Assembly (NCBI GenBank): GCA_025963815.1
Contig: JAOQAA010000034.1
Location: 1-11,215 of the forward strand
Source: Capsulimonas sp.
GTDB lineage: Bacteria > Armatimonadota > Armatimonadia > Armatimonadales > Capsulimonadaceae
Length of the DNA: 11,215 nucleotides
Direction: 5' to 3'
Shown: positions 1 to 6,643 of the stretch, one piece after another
Numbering within the stretch: position 1 is the stretch's first letter
How the letters are laid out: every line of letters begins with the position of its first letter
The notes under the pieces: generated by a model
Databases searched by the model: none
The model's input: only the letters and a program-made list of their open reading frames with translations
What the model was told of the DNA's origin: nothing
Program-made: the position numbers and the translations under genes

Positions 1-609
1 AAGGAAACACACTGGGAATACGCATGGATTCACTTCCAGCCGCAAAAGGAGTGGGTTGAGCTCATGCAGTGGCCCAAGCACGACTACGGCCTGATGGCGA
101 TCAAGGTCGCGGACAACGCGCAGCGGCAATACATTGTGACTGAGATGAACCGTGTGGCGCAGTATAAGGAGCTACTGCATCGCAAGCAGCAATTTATGGC
201 GAATGCGCTGGAGTTGGTCCTGCTCCAGTGCGATCTCTGCAACCCACTGTCGCAGCATCACAATGTCGCCCCCCGGATTCTGGTGGCGATGGCTTTTATG
301 CGCGAGAACTTCGAGCGAGACCTCTCACTGACGGATCTCGCCGCGCAAAGCTGCATGTCGGTCTCGAACTTATCGCATCTCTTCCGCAAGCACGTTGGGA
401 TCGGCCCGATGAAATACCCCGACATCCAGCGTTTGGAGCGCGCCCGCGCGATGCTGGAACACACGGATGAACCCATCAGCAAAATCGCCAGCTGAGTAGG
501 CTTCGAACTCTGCTACTTCTCCCAGCACTTCAAAAAATACACGATGTTCAGCCCCCGCGCTTACCGGGCGCGCCTCCGCCCTGTCAAGACAATGAAATCG
601 CCCCGATAA
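1..609 (+). pseudogene. AraC-family regulator, copy 1, 5' cut by window edge and interrupted by an in-frame stop
   Basis: The reading frame is open from base 1 and continues upstream of the window. It closely matches the intact regulator at 1790-2635: end of the cupin-like sensor domain (WIHFQPQKEW), linker, then the AraC helix-turn-helix domain (LSLTDLAAQSCMSVSNLSHL). A TGA at 493-495 replaces the CGG Arg codon of the intact copy. Translation would stop after KIAS and lose the last 38 residues, including the second helix-turn-helix. Beyond the stop the same frame still reads VGFELCYFSQHFKKYTMFSP and ends at TAA 607-609, so the lesion looks recent; a CGA to TGA transition would explain it. 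One codon (the S of copy 2's QYSKEL) is also missing near 164. AraC proteins need both helix-turn-helices for normal DNA binding, so the product is probably non-functional, or at most retains the sensor and dimerisation part. UGA recoding is unlikely because other genes here use TGA as a stop. Confidence 0.8.
298..369 (+). repeat. 72-bp exact repeat, copy in regulator 1
   Basis: Identical, by reading, to 2324-2395. It covers the codons for MRENFERDLSLTDLAAQS and the following residues of the first helix-turn-helix. It lies inside a longer alignable region (about 1-600 versus 2020-2630) and marks recent duplication or gene conversion. Confidence 0.8.
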
Positions 610-627
610 ATGCGGCGGACAAAGAAA

Positions 628-655
628 GCCCCTCCTCAGAAATTGAGAGAGGGGC
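628..655 (-). terminator. Hairpin terminator between regulator copy 1 and pseudopilin gene 1
   Basis: Arms 628-637 (GCCCCTCCTC) and 645-655 (GAGAGAGGGGC) pair in 10 bp with one bulged A at 648 and a 7-nt loop. Read on the minus strand the hairpin is followed by TTTCTTT, so it fits a Rho-independent terminator for the pseudopilin gene ending at 690. The plus side lacks a T run, so any role for the regulator is weaker. Confidence 0.7.
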
Positions 656-689
656 CGCGAAACAGGCTTCACAAATCAGCGATCAAAAT

Positions 690-1526
690 TTAGATAGGGC
701 TGAATGTGGCGGCGATGGAGACATTGCCGTTCGCGGAATCGTTCGAAACGGACGTTCCGGCGGCGCGCCAATCCTGATTGCACGCCGCATCACCAGCGGG
801 CGTCGACGATCCGGATCGCGTGTTGCAGTCGACCGCTTGAGCGGTATAGCCCGTCGAAACATTGCCAGACTTGAGCCACTTCACATGTCCGTCACAGAGC
901 AGGAAGTTAGAAGCGTCCGTGTGGCGGCCGGTTTTATTCTTAATATGACCATTCCACGGCTTTGCCTGCGTGCCCAGCAGATACCCAGTATCCCACTGGC
1001 CGCTGCCATCATAGTTGTCAATGCCAATCGCATCCGGTGAATTCGTATCGGAGTTCGGCACATTCGTAAAATCAACGTTATTCACGCCGGTCGCCTCACA
1101 CAGCAAAACGGTGTTGGTCGGAGCGCTCAGTCCAGCAATCGAGCTGAATCCCTGATCGGGGGTGAGATTTTTGTTGATACAGTACGATACGACGCTCGTG
1201 TTAGCAGCGCTAGGCGACGAACTGTCGTCAGGACACTTGTAGAGTCCGGTGCTTTTCACATAGGGATAGACTTGACCGGCCCAACCTTGCCCCCATGTAG
1301 CGTTATTCGAACCTTGCGGATATCTCTCGTCGTTATCCTGAGAATACTGCATGAATCCCAGCCCAAGCTGTCGCTCGTTGGAAGCGCAGCTGATCTGTCG
1401 AGCCTTCTCACGGGCTTTGGCGAAGACCGGGAAGAGAATGGCGGCAAGAATCGCGATAATAGCGATGACAACTAGCAATTCAATCAGAGTAAAACCGAAC
1501 TGGTTTCGTCGATGAGATGTAAACAT
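690..1526 (-). CDS. Pseudopilin-like H-X9-DG protein 1 (prepilin-type N-terminus)
   Basis: The 278-residue product starts with a short basic leader ([11 protein letters not shown]) followed by FTLIELL, the prepilin peptidase cleavage and N-methylation motif (cleavage after Gly11, Glu at +5), and a hydrophobic helix of about 20 residues. It then reads [13 protein letters not shown], typical of the DUF1559 / H-X9-DG pseudopilin family. His202 and Asp212-Gly213 are separated by exactly nine residues, the family signature. The tail ends ATFSPI, resembling TMSPF of paralogue 2. The family is thought to be exported and membrane-anchored through type II secretion or type IV pilus-like machinery, and its molecular role is not known. 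The start is supported by AGGAG (1532-1536, minus strand) 5 nt before the ATG. The gene converges on regulator copy 1 and diverges from intact regulator copy 2, either of which could control it. A palindrome lies 16 nt upstream of the start. Confidence 0.9.
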   Translation of the reverse strand: MFTSHRRNQFGFTLIELLVVIAIIAILAAILFPVFAKAREKARQISCASNERQLGLGFMQYSQDNDERYPQGSNNATWGQGWAGQVYPYVKSTGLYKCPDDSSSPSAANTSVVSYCINKNLTPDQGFSSIAGLSAPTNTVLLCEATGVNNVDFTNVPNSDTNSPDAIGIDNYDGSGQWDTGYLLGTQAKPWNGHIKNKTGRHTDASNFLLCDGHVKWLKSGNVSTGYTAQAVDCNTRSGSSTPAGDAACNQDWRAAGTSVSNDSANGNVSIAATFSPI

Positions 1527-1542
1527 TAATTCTCCTAAGATA

Positions 1543-1554
1543 TGAAACGTTTCA
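1543..1554. promoter_or_regulatory. 12-bp perfect palindrome, candidate repressor operator of pseudopilin gene 1
   Basis: TGAAACGTTTCA is a perfect inverted repeat centred on CG. It lies 16 nt upstream of the start codon of the minus-strand pseudopilin gene, just upstream of the Shine-Dalgarno sequence. A central CG with A/T-rich flanks resembles operators of LacI/GalR-family repressors. The regulator is not identified, and no LacI gene is in the window. The neighbouring AraC-type regulator would more usually bind direct repeats. Confidence 0.5.
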
Positions 1555-1654
1555 CCAATGGTAAATAATATCTGTCACTGACGCTCCTCCAAAAAACTCA
1601 AAGAACGGTCATATTGGGTAGAAATTATGGCTCGCCTGACAGGATATTGAAATC

Positions 1655-1683
1655 ATTATATAGTATTGTAGTGTCGGTGTCGA
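1655..1683 (-). promoter_or_regulatory. Sigma-70-type promoter for pseudopilin gene 1
   Basis: On the minus strand there is TCGACA (1678-1683), a 17-bp spacer and a perfect TATAAT (1655-1660). A start near 1648 would give a leader of about 120 nt containing the TGAAACGTTTCA palindrome. A weaker alternative nearer the gene is TTGGAG, 16 bp, TATTAT (1565-1570), which would place the palindrome immediately after the transcription start. Confidence 0.5.
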
Positions 1684-1704
1684 TGGAGAATCTCGCAGAA
1701 AAGT

Positions 1705-1710
1705 TATAAT
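1705..1710 (+). promoter_or_regulatory. Possible -10 box for the intact AraC-type regulator
   Basis: A perfect TATAAT occurs on the plus strand about 80 nt before the regulator start, but no convincing -35 box lies 16-18 bp upstream. The surrounding 1684-1783 is AT-rich. It is the best plus-strand candidate in the divergent region shared with pseudopilin gene 1. Confidence 0.25.
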
Positions 1711-1789
1711 ATTTTGCAATTCCATGGCTTATTAAAAAGAAGTTCGCGACGCTGAGATTTAATAAATTTGCAGATAGGTATTTTTGACG

Positions 1790-2635
1790 ATGAAACGAGA
1801 ACATATCGCTCAGGTTTGGCTGGAGAATCACGGCCCCATTTACGCGGGATACGAGCGTGTCCGTCACGGTTACCGGCTGATACGCGAATCCGGGACCGAT
1901 GATTGGCAGATCCTGACGACCACGTCGGGACAAGGGCTATTTCATGGCGGCGATCATGACTTACACGCCGCCGTCGGCTCGGTCGTCTTGATGCCGCCCG
2001 GTATGAAGCACGACTACGGCGCCGAAGAAACGTCCTGGGACTATACCTGGATTCACTTCCAGCCGCAAAAAGAATGGGTGGAGCTCATGCAGTGGCCGAA
2101 GCATGACGGCGGTCTGATGGCGATTCAAGTTGCGGACGCCACGCGGCGGCAAAGCATCATTTCGGAAATGGACAGCGTCGTCCAATATTCTAAGGAGTTG
2201 TTCCATCGCAAGCAGCAATTTATGTCGAACGCATTGGAGTCGGTCCTGCTCCAGTGCGATCTCTGCAACCCACTGTCGCGGCATCACAATATCGACCCCC
2301 GGATCCTGGCGGCGATGGATTTCATGCGCGAGAACTTCGAGCGAGACCTCTCACTGACGGATCTCGCCGCGCAAAGCTGCATGTCGGTCTCGAACCTCTC
2401 GCATCTGTTCCGCAAGCACGTCGGGATCGGCCCGATGAAATATCTCGACATCCAGCGTTTGGAGCACGCCCGCGCAATGCTGGAAAACACGGAAGAACCC
2501 GTCAACACGATCGCAAGCCGGGTCGGCTTCGAATTCTGTTACTTCTCGCTGCACTTCAAAAAGCACACGATGTTCAGCCCGCGCGCTTACCGGGCTCGCT
2601 TTCGCGCCGTGAAGACGACGCGGGACACAAAATAA
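1790..2635 (+). CDS. AraC-family transcriptional regulator with N-terminal cupin-like sensor domain, copy 2
   Basis: The product has 281 residues from ATG 1790. The first 90 or so (GYRLIRESG, VGSVVLMPPGMKHDYG, WIHFQP) look like the AraC-type cupin ligand-binding domain. The C-terminal 110 contain the two helix-turn-helices: LSLTDLAAQSCMSVSNLSHL, then IASRVGFEFCYFSLHFKK followed by the usual SPRAYR ending. Size and architecture are normal for AraC/RhaS-like activators, which often respond to sugars; the ligand cannot be read from the sequence. An in-frame TTG at 1784 is an alternative start: the weak AGG at 1776-1778 is 5 nt from the TTG but 11 nt from the ATG. The gene diverges from pseudopilin 1 and converges on pseudopilin 2 through a shared terminator. 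It is the intact counterpart of the disrupted regulator at 1-609, with a 72-base exact match between them. A role in controlling the flanking pseudopilin genes is inferred from position only. Confidence 0.9.
   Translation: MKREHIAQVWLENHGPIYAGYERVRHGYRLIRESGTDDWQILTTTSGQGLFHGGDHDLHAAVGSVVLMPPGMKHDYGAEETSWDYTWIHFQPQKEWVELMQWPKHDGGLMAIQVADATRRQSIISEMDSVVQYSKELFHRKQQFMSNALESVLLQCDLCNPLSRHHNIDPRILAAMDFMRENFERDLSLTDLAAQSCMSVSNLSHLFRKHVGIGPMKYLDIQRLEHARAMLENTEEPVNTIASRVGFEFCYFSLHFKKHTMFSPRAYRARFRAVKTTRDTK
2324..2395 (+). repeat. 72-bp exact repeat, copy in regulator 2
   Basis: Identical partner of 298-369, encoding the start of the AraC DNA-binding domain. Flanking sequence differs mostly at scattered single positions. 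Confidence 0.8.
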
Positions 2636-2670
2636 ACGTCCAGCCGAGGTTAACCTGCGGCTGGACGTTT
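2634..2670. terminator. Bidirectional hairpin terminator between regulator 2 and pseudopilin gene 2
   Basis: Perfect 13-bp arms AAACGTCCAGCCG (2634-2646) and CGGCTGGACGTTT (2658-2670) enclose an 11-nt loop that itself contains AGGT/ACCT. The left arm begins inside the regulator's TAA stop. A/T at both ends of the stem suits termination from both convergent genes. Confidence 0.75.
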
Positions 2671-2700
2671 GGGGAGATCGAGAGATCGCTCTTCGCCGAT

Positions 2701-3519
2701 TTAGAAAGGGCTCATCGTCATCTGCGCTTTTGTCGTTCCGCTGATCACCATCGAATCGGTTCCGGCCGATTCATGCGCATTCTGCGGCGCGGTGGTGCTG
2801 TAAGCCTGCCAGCCGCCCGAGACTTGAGTCGGCTTCAAGTATTTGACATGGCCGTCCGCCGCCACGTAATTCGCGCCATCGGTATGCGTTGCCGGGGTAT
2901 TAGGCTGCGAGGGCCCGACCGGCTGACCGCCCATCGGCCCGGTGACGTACGTGGCGCCGTTGCCGCCCCACCAGCCCCGGCTAAACTCACCGTCAGCGGT
3001 GCAGGACATCCATTTGGTGATCGGCGCCGTGGTATAGTTCGCCGTGCCTTCGTCGACCTGGTTGACGACGACGTTTGAACCGACGGTCTCCAGCAGCAAG
3101 ACGGTGCTGGACGGCGCATTGAACAACGGCAATGGCATGCCAGAGTTTCCAGAGCCCTGAAGGGCTCCGTTGATGGAGTAGGAAACGGGAACTGCCGTCA
3201 CGCCGCCAACAGTAACGGAAGCTGTCGAATCGTCCGGGCATTTGAACAGTCCCGTGCTCTTCACATAGGGATAAAGTTGACCGGCCCAGCCGACCGGGGT
3301 TCCCCAGTGCGTCGTCGGCAGACACTCATCATAGTCCTGAGTATACTGCATAAAGCCCAGGCCCAACTGCCGCTCGTTGGAGGCGCAGCTGATCTGGCGC
3401 GCCTTCTCACGAGCCTTGGCGAAGACAGGGAATAGAATGGCGGCAAGAATCGCGATAATAGCGATAACAACGAGCAATTCAATTAAAGTAAAGCCTGATT
3501 GTGTGAAGTTCTTCTTCAT
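2701..3519 (-). CDS. Pseudopilin-like H-X9-DG protein 2 (prepilin-type N-terminus)
   Basis: From ATG 3517-3519 the product has 272 residues: leader MKKNFTQSG, then FTLIELL and a hydrophobic helix, giving a prepilin peptidase site after Gly9. It then carries [19 protein letters not shown], nearly identical to paralogue 1. The H-X9-DG motif is present ([12 protein letters not shown], followed by HVKYLK) and the tail ends TMSPF. The frame stays open to an upstream ATG at 3594. I prefer 3519 because it gives a normal short leader, while the upstream ATG lies inside a repeated operator and would add 25 residues ahead of the leader. The Shine-Dalgarno is weak (AAAGGG 12 nt upstream). The N-terminal third is highly similar to paralogue 1, whereas the middle has diverged, as expected if only the export and assembly part is constrained. 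Probably exported and membrane-anchored; function unknown. Confidence 0.88.
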   Translation of the reverse strand: MKKNFTQSGFTLIELLVVIAIIAILAAILFPVFAKAREKARQISCASNERQLGLGFMQYTQDYDECLPTTHWGTPVGWAGQLYPYVKSTGLFKCPDDSTASVTVGGVTAVPVSYSINGALQGSGNSGMPLPLFNAPSSTVLLLETVGSNVVVNQVDEGTANYTTAPITKWMSCTADGEFSRGWWGGNGATYVTGPMGGQPVGPSQPNTPATHTDGANYVAADGHVKYLKPTQVSGGWQAYSTTAPQNAHESAGTDSMVISGTTKAQMTMSPF

Positions 3520-3583
3520 TGTTAACGAAAACCCTTTCAATAAAAGCGTCCAGCGCTGATAATAATAGAATACGGAAATGTCG

Positions 3584-3697
3584 AATGGAGCCATTTAAAT
3601 AATCATGGAGCCATTGCAACACACATATTCTAACACGCTTCGGTACCAATGTCAAGCATACTTTTGGATCCATTAATTTTGACAAAATGGCGCCATT
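3584..3697. promoter_or_regulatory. Array of four AATGG-NN-CCATT-like operators around the pseudopilin gene 2 promoter
   Basis: Sites are AATGGAGCCATT (3584-3595), CATGGAGCCATT (3604-3615), TTTGGATCCATT (3663-3674) and the perfect palindrome AATGGCGCCATT (3686-3697). A half-site AATGGAG follows at 3712-3718. Centres are 20, 59 and 23 bp apart. Two sites lie in the transcribed leader and two lie upstream of the -35 box, so the promoter is bracketed. This arrangement suggests cooperative binding or looping by a dimeric repressor. The binding protein is not known, and pseudopilin gene 1 has no such sites. Confidence 0.6.
3627..3655 (-). promoter_or_regulatory. Near-consensus sigma-70-type promoter of pseudopilin gene 2
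   Basis: The minus strand reads TTGACA (3650-3655), 17-bp spacer, TAGAAT (3627-3632). Transcription would begin near 3620, leaving a leader of about 100 nt before ATG 3519. Two of the repeated operator sites fall between the transcription start and the ATG. Confidence 0.7.
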
Positions 3698-3735
3698 AAT
3701 AATAAAACACAAATGGAGAAAGGAGGAAGCTGCTT

Positions 3736-4455
3736 TCAGACGGCCCGGGTGAGGTCCGGGGCGCTGGTGATGATGCCGTCCACCTTGCACGCATCGCGCA
3801 GGCGACGGATATCTTCGGCGAGGTCAGCGTGCAGGCCGTAGACGCGGATGTCGCGGAGGTGAAGGATGTTGGCGATCGGCCCGGTGATCAAGCGATGATG
3901 CCAGGTGACGGCGTCGACATCAAGGTCCGCCAGGAGTTTGGCGTTGATGCGGGCGCCCTCGCCAAAGCCAAGGGTGTGTCCCAGCGGGATCCGTGGGTCG
4001 AGTCCGCGCAGAATGACGCGACTGGTGGCGTCGGCGCCAGTGACGAGGATGGAATCGAGTGGAAAACCGCTGCCTCGGATCGCGCGGGCAAGCAGCGCTT
4101 CGGTGCCGGACTCGCGAAAGTCCAGAATGAGGCCGATCTTCGCGGAGGCGGCGATGGACATGGCTTCGGCGAGGGTGGCCATGGGGCTATCAGTGTCGGC
4201 GGTGCGGGCCCGCCATTCGGAGAGCGACTTGGCGTGGAGGGGAACTTCGCGATCATCCACCATCCGCACGGCGTCATGGTCGATCACGAGAATATCGTCA
4301 CGGGTGCGCCGGACATCGACCATCAGGCCGCTGGCCTTCAGTTCCACGGCTTTGCGCAGAGACGCCATGGTGCTTCCCGGAGGACACAACTGAGGCGCTC
4401 CTCGGTAAGCGACGACCGCTAAGGGACGAATTCGTGACGCCATGAGACCCCGCAT
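3736..4455 (-). CDS. Degenerate glycerophosphodiester phosphodiesterase (GDPD)-like protein
   Basis: The product of about 239 residues follows the GDPD TIM-barrel plan: LAVVAYRGAPQLCPPGSTMASL, then LMVDVRRTRDDILVIDHDAVR, and the closing DGIITSAPDL. GDPD enzymes hydrolyse glycerophosphodiesters to glycerol-3-phosphate and an alcohol. The usual catalytic and metal-binding set is HRG, ENT, ExD and HD. Here HRG is YRG, ENT is GST and the Glu of ExD is Met; only the Asp and the HD pair survive. The usual E-K pair in the next strand (IEIK) reads LILDF. The protein may therefore be inactive or use other chemistry. TTG 4458, ATG 4455 and ATG 4443 are all possible starts and none has a good Shine-Dalgarno. 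No signal peptide is seen. The gene lies 40 nt after the tRNA terminator on the same strand, with no clear promoter of its own. Confidence 0.7.
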   Translation of the reverse strand: MRGLMASRIRPLAVVAYRGAPQLCPPGSTMASLRKAVELKASGLMVDVRRTRDDILVIDHDAVRMVDDREVPLHAKSLSEWRARTADTDSPMATLAEAMSIAASAKIGLILDFRESGTEALLARAIRGSGFPLDSILVTGADATSRVILRGLDPRIPLGHTLGFGEGARINAKLLADLDVDAVTWHHRLITGPIANILHLRDIRVYGLHADLAEDIRRLRDACKVDGIITSAPDLTRAV

Positions 4456-4494
4456 CAAACGCCGTGCTGGAAATTTGGAACAGTGACAAACATG

Positions 4495-4519
4495 AAAAGG
4501 GAGAGCGAGGCTCTCCCTT
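4495..4519 (-). terminator. Intrinsic terminator of the tRNA operon
   Basis: Arms AAGGGAGAGC (4497-4506) and GCTCTCCCTT (4510-4519) form a 10-bp stem with a 3-nt loop. On the minus strand the stem ends in CCCTTTT, giving a short U tract. It lies 20 nt after the tRNA-Phe CCA end. Confidence 0.8.
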
Positions 4520-4538
4520 GATCATTACCAGTCGTAAA

Positions 4539-4614
4539 TGGTGCCGCCTACCGGACTTGAACCAGTGACACCTCAATTTTCAGTCGAGTGCTCTACCAAC
4601 TGAGCTAAGGCGGC
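4539..4614 (-). tRNA. tRNA-Phe (GAA)
   Basis: A 76-nt cloverleaf. The acceptor stem pairs GCCGCCT with AGGCGGC, with A73 and an encoded CCA. The D-arm is GCTC/GAGC. The anticodon stem is CTCGA/TTGAG around loop CTGAAAA (anticodon GAA). The T-arm is ACTGG-TTCAAGT-CCGGT. It is the second gene of a two-tRNA operon. Confidence 0.95.
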
Positions 4615-4672
4615 GCAGTGACCGACAGGCTACATCGAGACGATTCGCCTGCGTCCGCTTGGGAATGACGCT

Positions 4673-4747
4673 TGGTGGGCGAAGAGGGATTCGAACCCCC
4701 GACCCTCTCGGTGTAAACGAGATGCGCTACCGCTACGCTATCCGCCC
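4673..4747 (-). tRNA. tRNA-Val (UAC)
   Basis: A 75-nt cloverleaf. The acceptor stem pairs GGGCGGA with TTCGCCC (one G-U), with encoded CCA. The anticodon stem is TCTCG/CGAGA around loop TTTACAC (anticodon TAC). The T-loop is TTCGAAT. It is the first gene of the operon; 58 nt separate it from tRNA-Phe. Confidence 0.95.
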
Positions 4748-4767
4748 GTTTCCGTTACGTGATGCAG

Positions 4768-4796
4768 ATTATACCCCTGCCCGCATCCCAAGTCAA
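4768..4796 (-). promoter_or_regulatory. Promoter of the tRNA-Val/tRNA-Phe operon
   Basis: On the minus strand TTGACT (4791-4796), a 17-bp GC-rich spacer and a perfect TATAAT (4768-4773). The predicted start lies about 14 nt before the 5' end of tRNA-Val, a normal short tRNA leader. Confidence 0.85.
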
Positions 4797-4954
4797 GGCC
4801 CCCGCCGATTTTCTTCAAACTCATCTCATTTCAACGGCTCCGTGCGAGCGAGCAAACAGTAGAAACGGGTATTATTTTGGCATCAAGGCTGTGACGCCGG
4901 TTGATCCGAAGCGGCCTTCCAAACCGCGCCTCCTAATGAAGGTTCACAGACAAT

Positions 4955-6643
4955 ATGACGTCGCCCGAGCCGCCCGATCCCAGGCTTCTGGGGAAGTGGG
5001 AACATGACCTGCCGCAGATCGAAGCGATCATCGACAGCCTCGCCGAGGGCATGGTGATCGCCGACACATCGGGCCGCCTGCTTGCCGCGAACCAGGCGTA
5101 TGTGCGCCTGGTCGGCTTCGCGCGTCATGAAGACCTGCGGCAATCCCTGACGGACCTTCCCCAATGGTTTGAAGTACGCGATCTGTCTGGAAAAGTGCTG
5201 CCGCTGGACCAGTGGCCGCTTGCCCGCGCCCTCGCCGGAGAGACCTTTACCGATCTTCAGCTGGAATTGCGGCGTCTCGACGGGACCGCGGCCTTTATCG
5301 GCAGTTACAACGGAAGCATGGCGGCGGACGGCGATGGCGCCCCCGCCCTCGCGGTCCTGACGGTACGCGATATCACGGCGCAAAAACAGACGGAAGCGGC
5401 GCTGGAAACGGCTTATCAACACGAGAAGCTGCTCAATGAGATCGGACAGGCGATCCGTCTGACGCTCGACCCGCGGGAGGTGCAGACCGTGGCGTCCCGC
5501 TCCCTCGGCCAGGCCCTGCTCGCCGACCGCTGCTACTTCGCGCAGATCGATTTCGCCGCGCAGCGGATCTGGATCGCCGAGGAATGGCGGCGCGATGATC
5601 TCTTTCCCATCAGCGGCGACTATCCGCTCTCGGACTTCGGAGTCGATTTCCGCCATATCTTCGATGGGAACCGCACGCTGATCGCCTCCGACACCCGCCT
5701 GTACCCCTGGCCCAAAGAGACGGTCGCCGTGATGGAGCAGCATGCGGTCCGCGCCCTCCTCAACGTTCCGTTTTTTGACGATGGGAGCCTCGTCGCCCTG
5801 CTCGGGGTCGCCATGGCGGACGGGCCGCATGAGTGGACGGAGGCGGAGATCGGCCTGACAGAAGCCGTCGCGATGCAAACGCGCACAGCGGTGGAAGCCG
5901 TCCGGATCAGCCGGCGCGAGCACAACATCGCTATCGCCCTGCAGCAGACATTGCAGCCGAAGATGCCGGCGGGCATGCCCGGTCTCCAGGTATCCGACTT
6001 CTACCGCGCGGCGCTCGCGGAAGCGGAGATCGGCGGCGATTTCTGCGACCTCTTTTCTCCTGAGGGCGACAACACCATCCTGGTGATCGGCGACGTTTCC
6101 GGCAAAGGGCTCGCGGCCGCCACGCAGGTCGCCGCCGTGCGCAACATGCTGCGCTGTGTCATTTATCAGGGGTTTCCCCTCGCCGAAGCCGTCGCCCAGC
6201 TCAATCAAATTCTCACCACGCAAAACCTGCTGAGCGGCTTCGTCACCATGTGCGTCGCCCAGTACTCCCCCGCCGACCACACTTTCACCTATGTCTCCTG
6301 CGGCCATGAGCCGGTCCTGCTGCGCCACGCCGCCACGGGCCATATCGAGCTGCTGGGGCCAACCGGTCCGCCGCTGGGAGTAGAGGGCACCGCCGAATAC
6401 ACGCACGAAGCGCGCCGGCTCCAGGCGGGTGACGCCCTTCTGCTTTACACAGATGGCCTCTCCGAATCCGGCCCGTCGCGCCAGGATATGCTCGGCGTCG
6501 ACGGTCTCGCCAACCTCCTGCGCGCCCATCCGCTCCACGAGGACGCGCACGGTCTCTGCCAGCGGATCATCGCCGGCGTCGAAAGACACGCCCGCGGCGA
6601 CCTGCGCGACGACGCCTGTATCCTGACGGTCCGGGTGCTTTAG
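4955..6643 (+). CDS. PAS-GAF-PP2C (SpoIIE/RsbU-type) serine phosphatase
   Basis: The 562-residue product appears soluble. Residues about 20-145 form a PAS domain (IDSLAEGMVIADTSGRLLAAN, closing with VLTVRDITAQKQTEAAL). Residues about 160-320 look like a GAF domain. Residues about 335-562 are a PP2C/SpoIIE phosphatase. The metal-binding aspartates are all present: AEIGGDFCDLF (about 356-366), IGDVSGKGLAAA (about 378-389), TDGLSES (about 499-505) and DDA (552-554). Proteins of this type dephosphorylate an anti-sigma-factor antagonist (STAS protein) in response to a signal sensed by PAS or GAF, releasing a stress sigma factor. No STAS or anti-sigma gene is in the window, so the target is unknown. 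The Shine-Dalgarno is weak (AAGG 12 nt upstream). The 4-nt 3' overlap with the convergent ClC gene may allow mutual transcriptional interference. Confidence 0.9.
   Translation: MTSPEPPDPRLLGKWEHDLPQIEAIIDSLAEGMVIADTSGRLLAANQAYVRLVGFARHEDLRQSLTDLPQWFEVRDLSGKVLPLDQWPLARALAGETFTDLQLELRRLDGTAAFIGSYNGSMAADGDGAPALAVLTVRDITAQKQTEAALETAYQHEKLLNEIGQAIRLTLDPREVQTVASRSLGQALLADRCYFAQIDFAAQRIWIAEEWRRDDLFPISGDYPLSDFGVDFRHIFDGNRTLIASDTRLYPWPKETVAVMEQHAVRALLNVPFFDDGSLVALLGVAMADGPHEWTEAEIGLTEAVAMQTRTAVEAVRISRREHNIAIALQQTLQPKMPAGMPGLQVSDFYRAALAEAEIGGDFCDLFSPEGDNTILVIGDVSGKGLAAATQVAAVRNMLRCVIYQGFPLAEAVAQLNQILTTQNLLSGFVTMCVAQYSPADHTFTYVSCGHEPVLLRHAATGHIELLGPTGPPLGVEGTAEYTHEARRLQAGDALLLYTDGLSESGPSRQDMLGVDGLANLLRAHPLHEDAHGLCQRIIAGVERHARGDLRDDACILTVRVL

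Noticed and set aside
2254..3078. 274-codon plus-strand frame spanning regulator 2 and pseudopilin 2
   Set aside because: It crosses the convergent terminator and overlaps both supported genes out of frame, and its Arg-rich composition is typical of a shadow frame.
3520..3594. Longer pseudopilin 2 starting at ATG 3594
   Set aside because: The added 25 residues would precede an otherwise normal prepilin leader, and the upstream ATG is part of a repeated operator motif.
3680..3705. TTGACA on the plus strand next to the perfect operator as a rightward promoter
   Set aside because: There is no acceptable -10 at 16-18 bp and no plus-strand gene downstream; the region is followed by a minus-strand gene.
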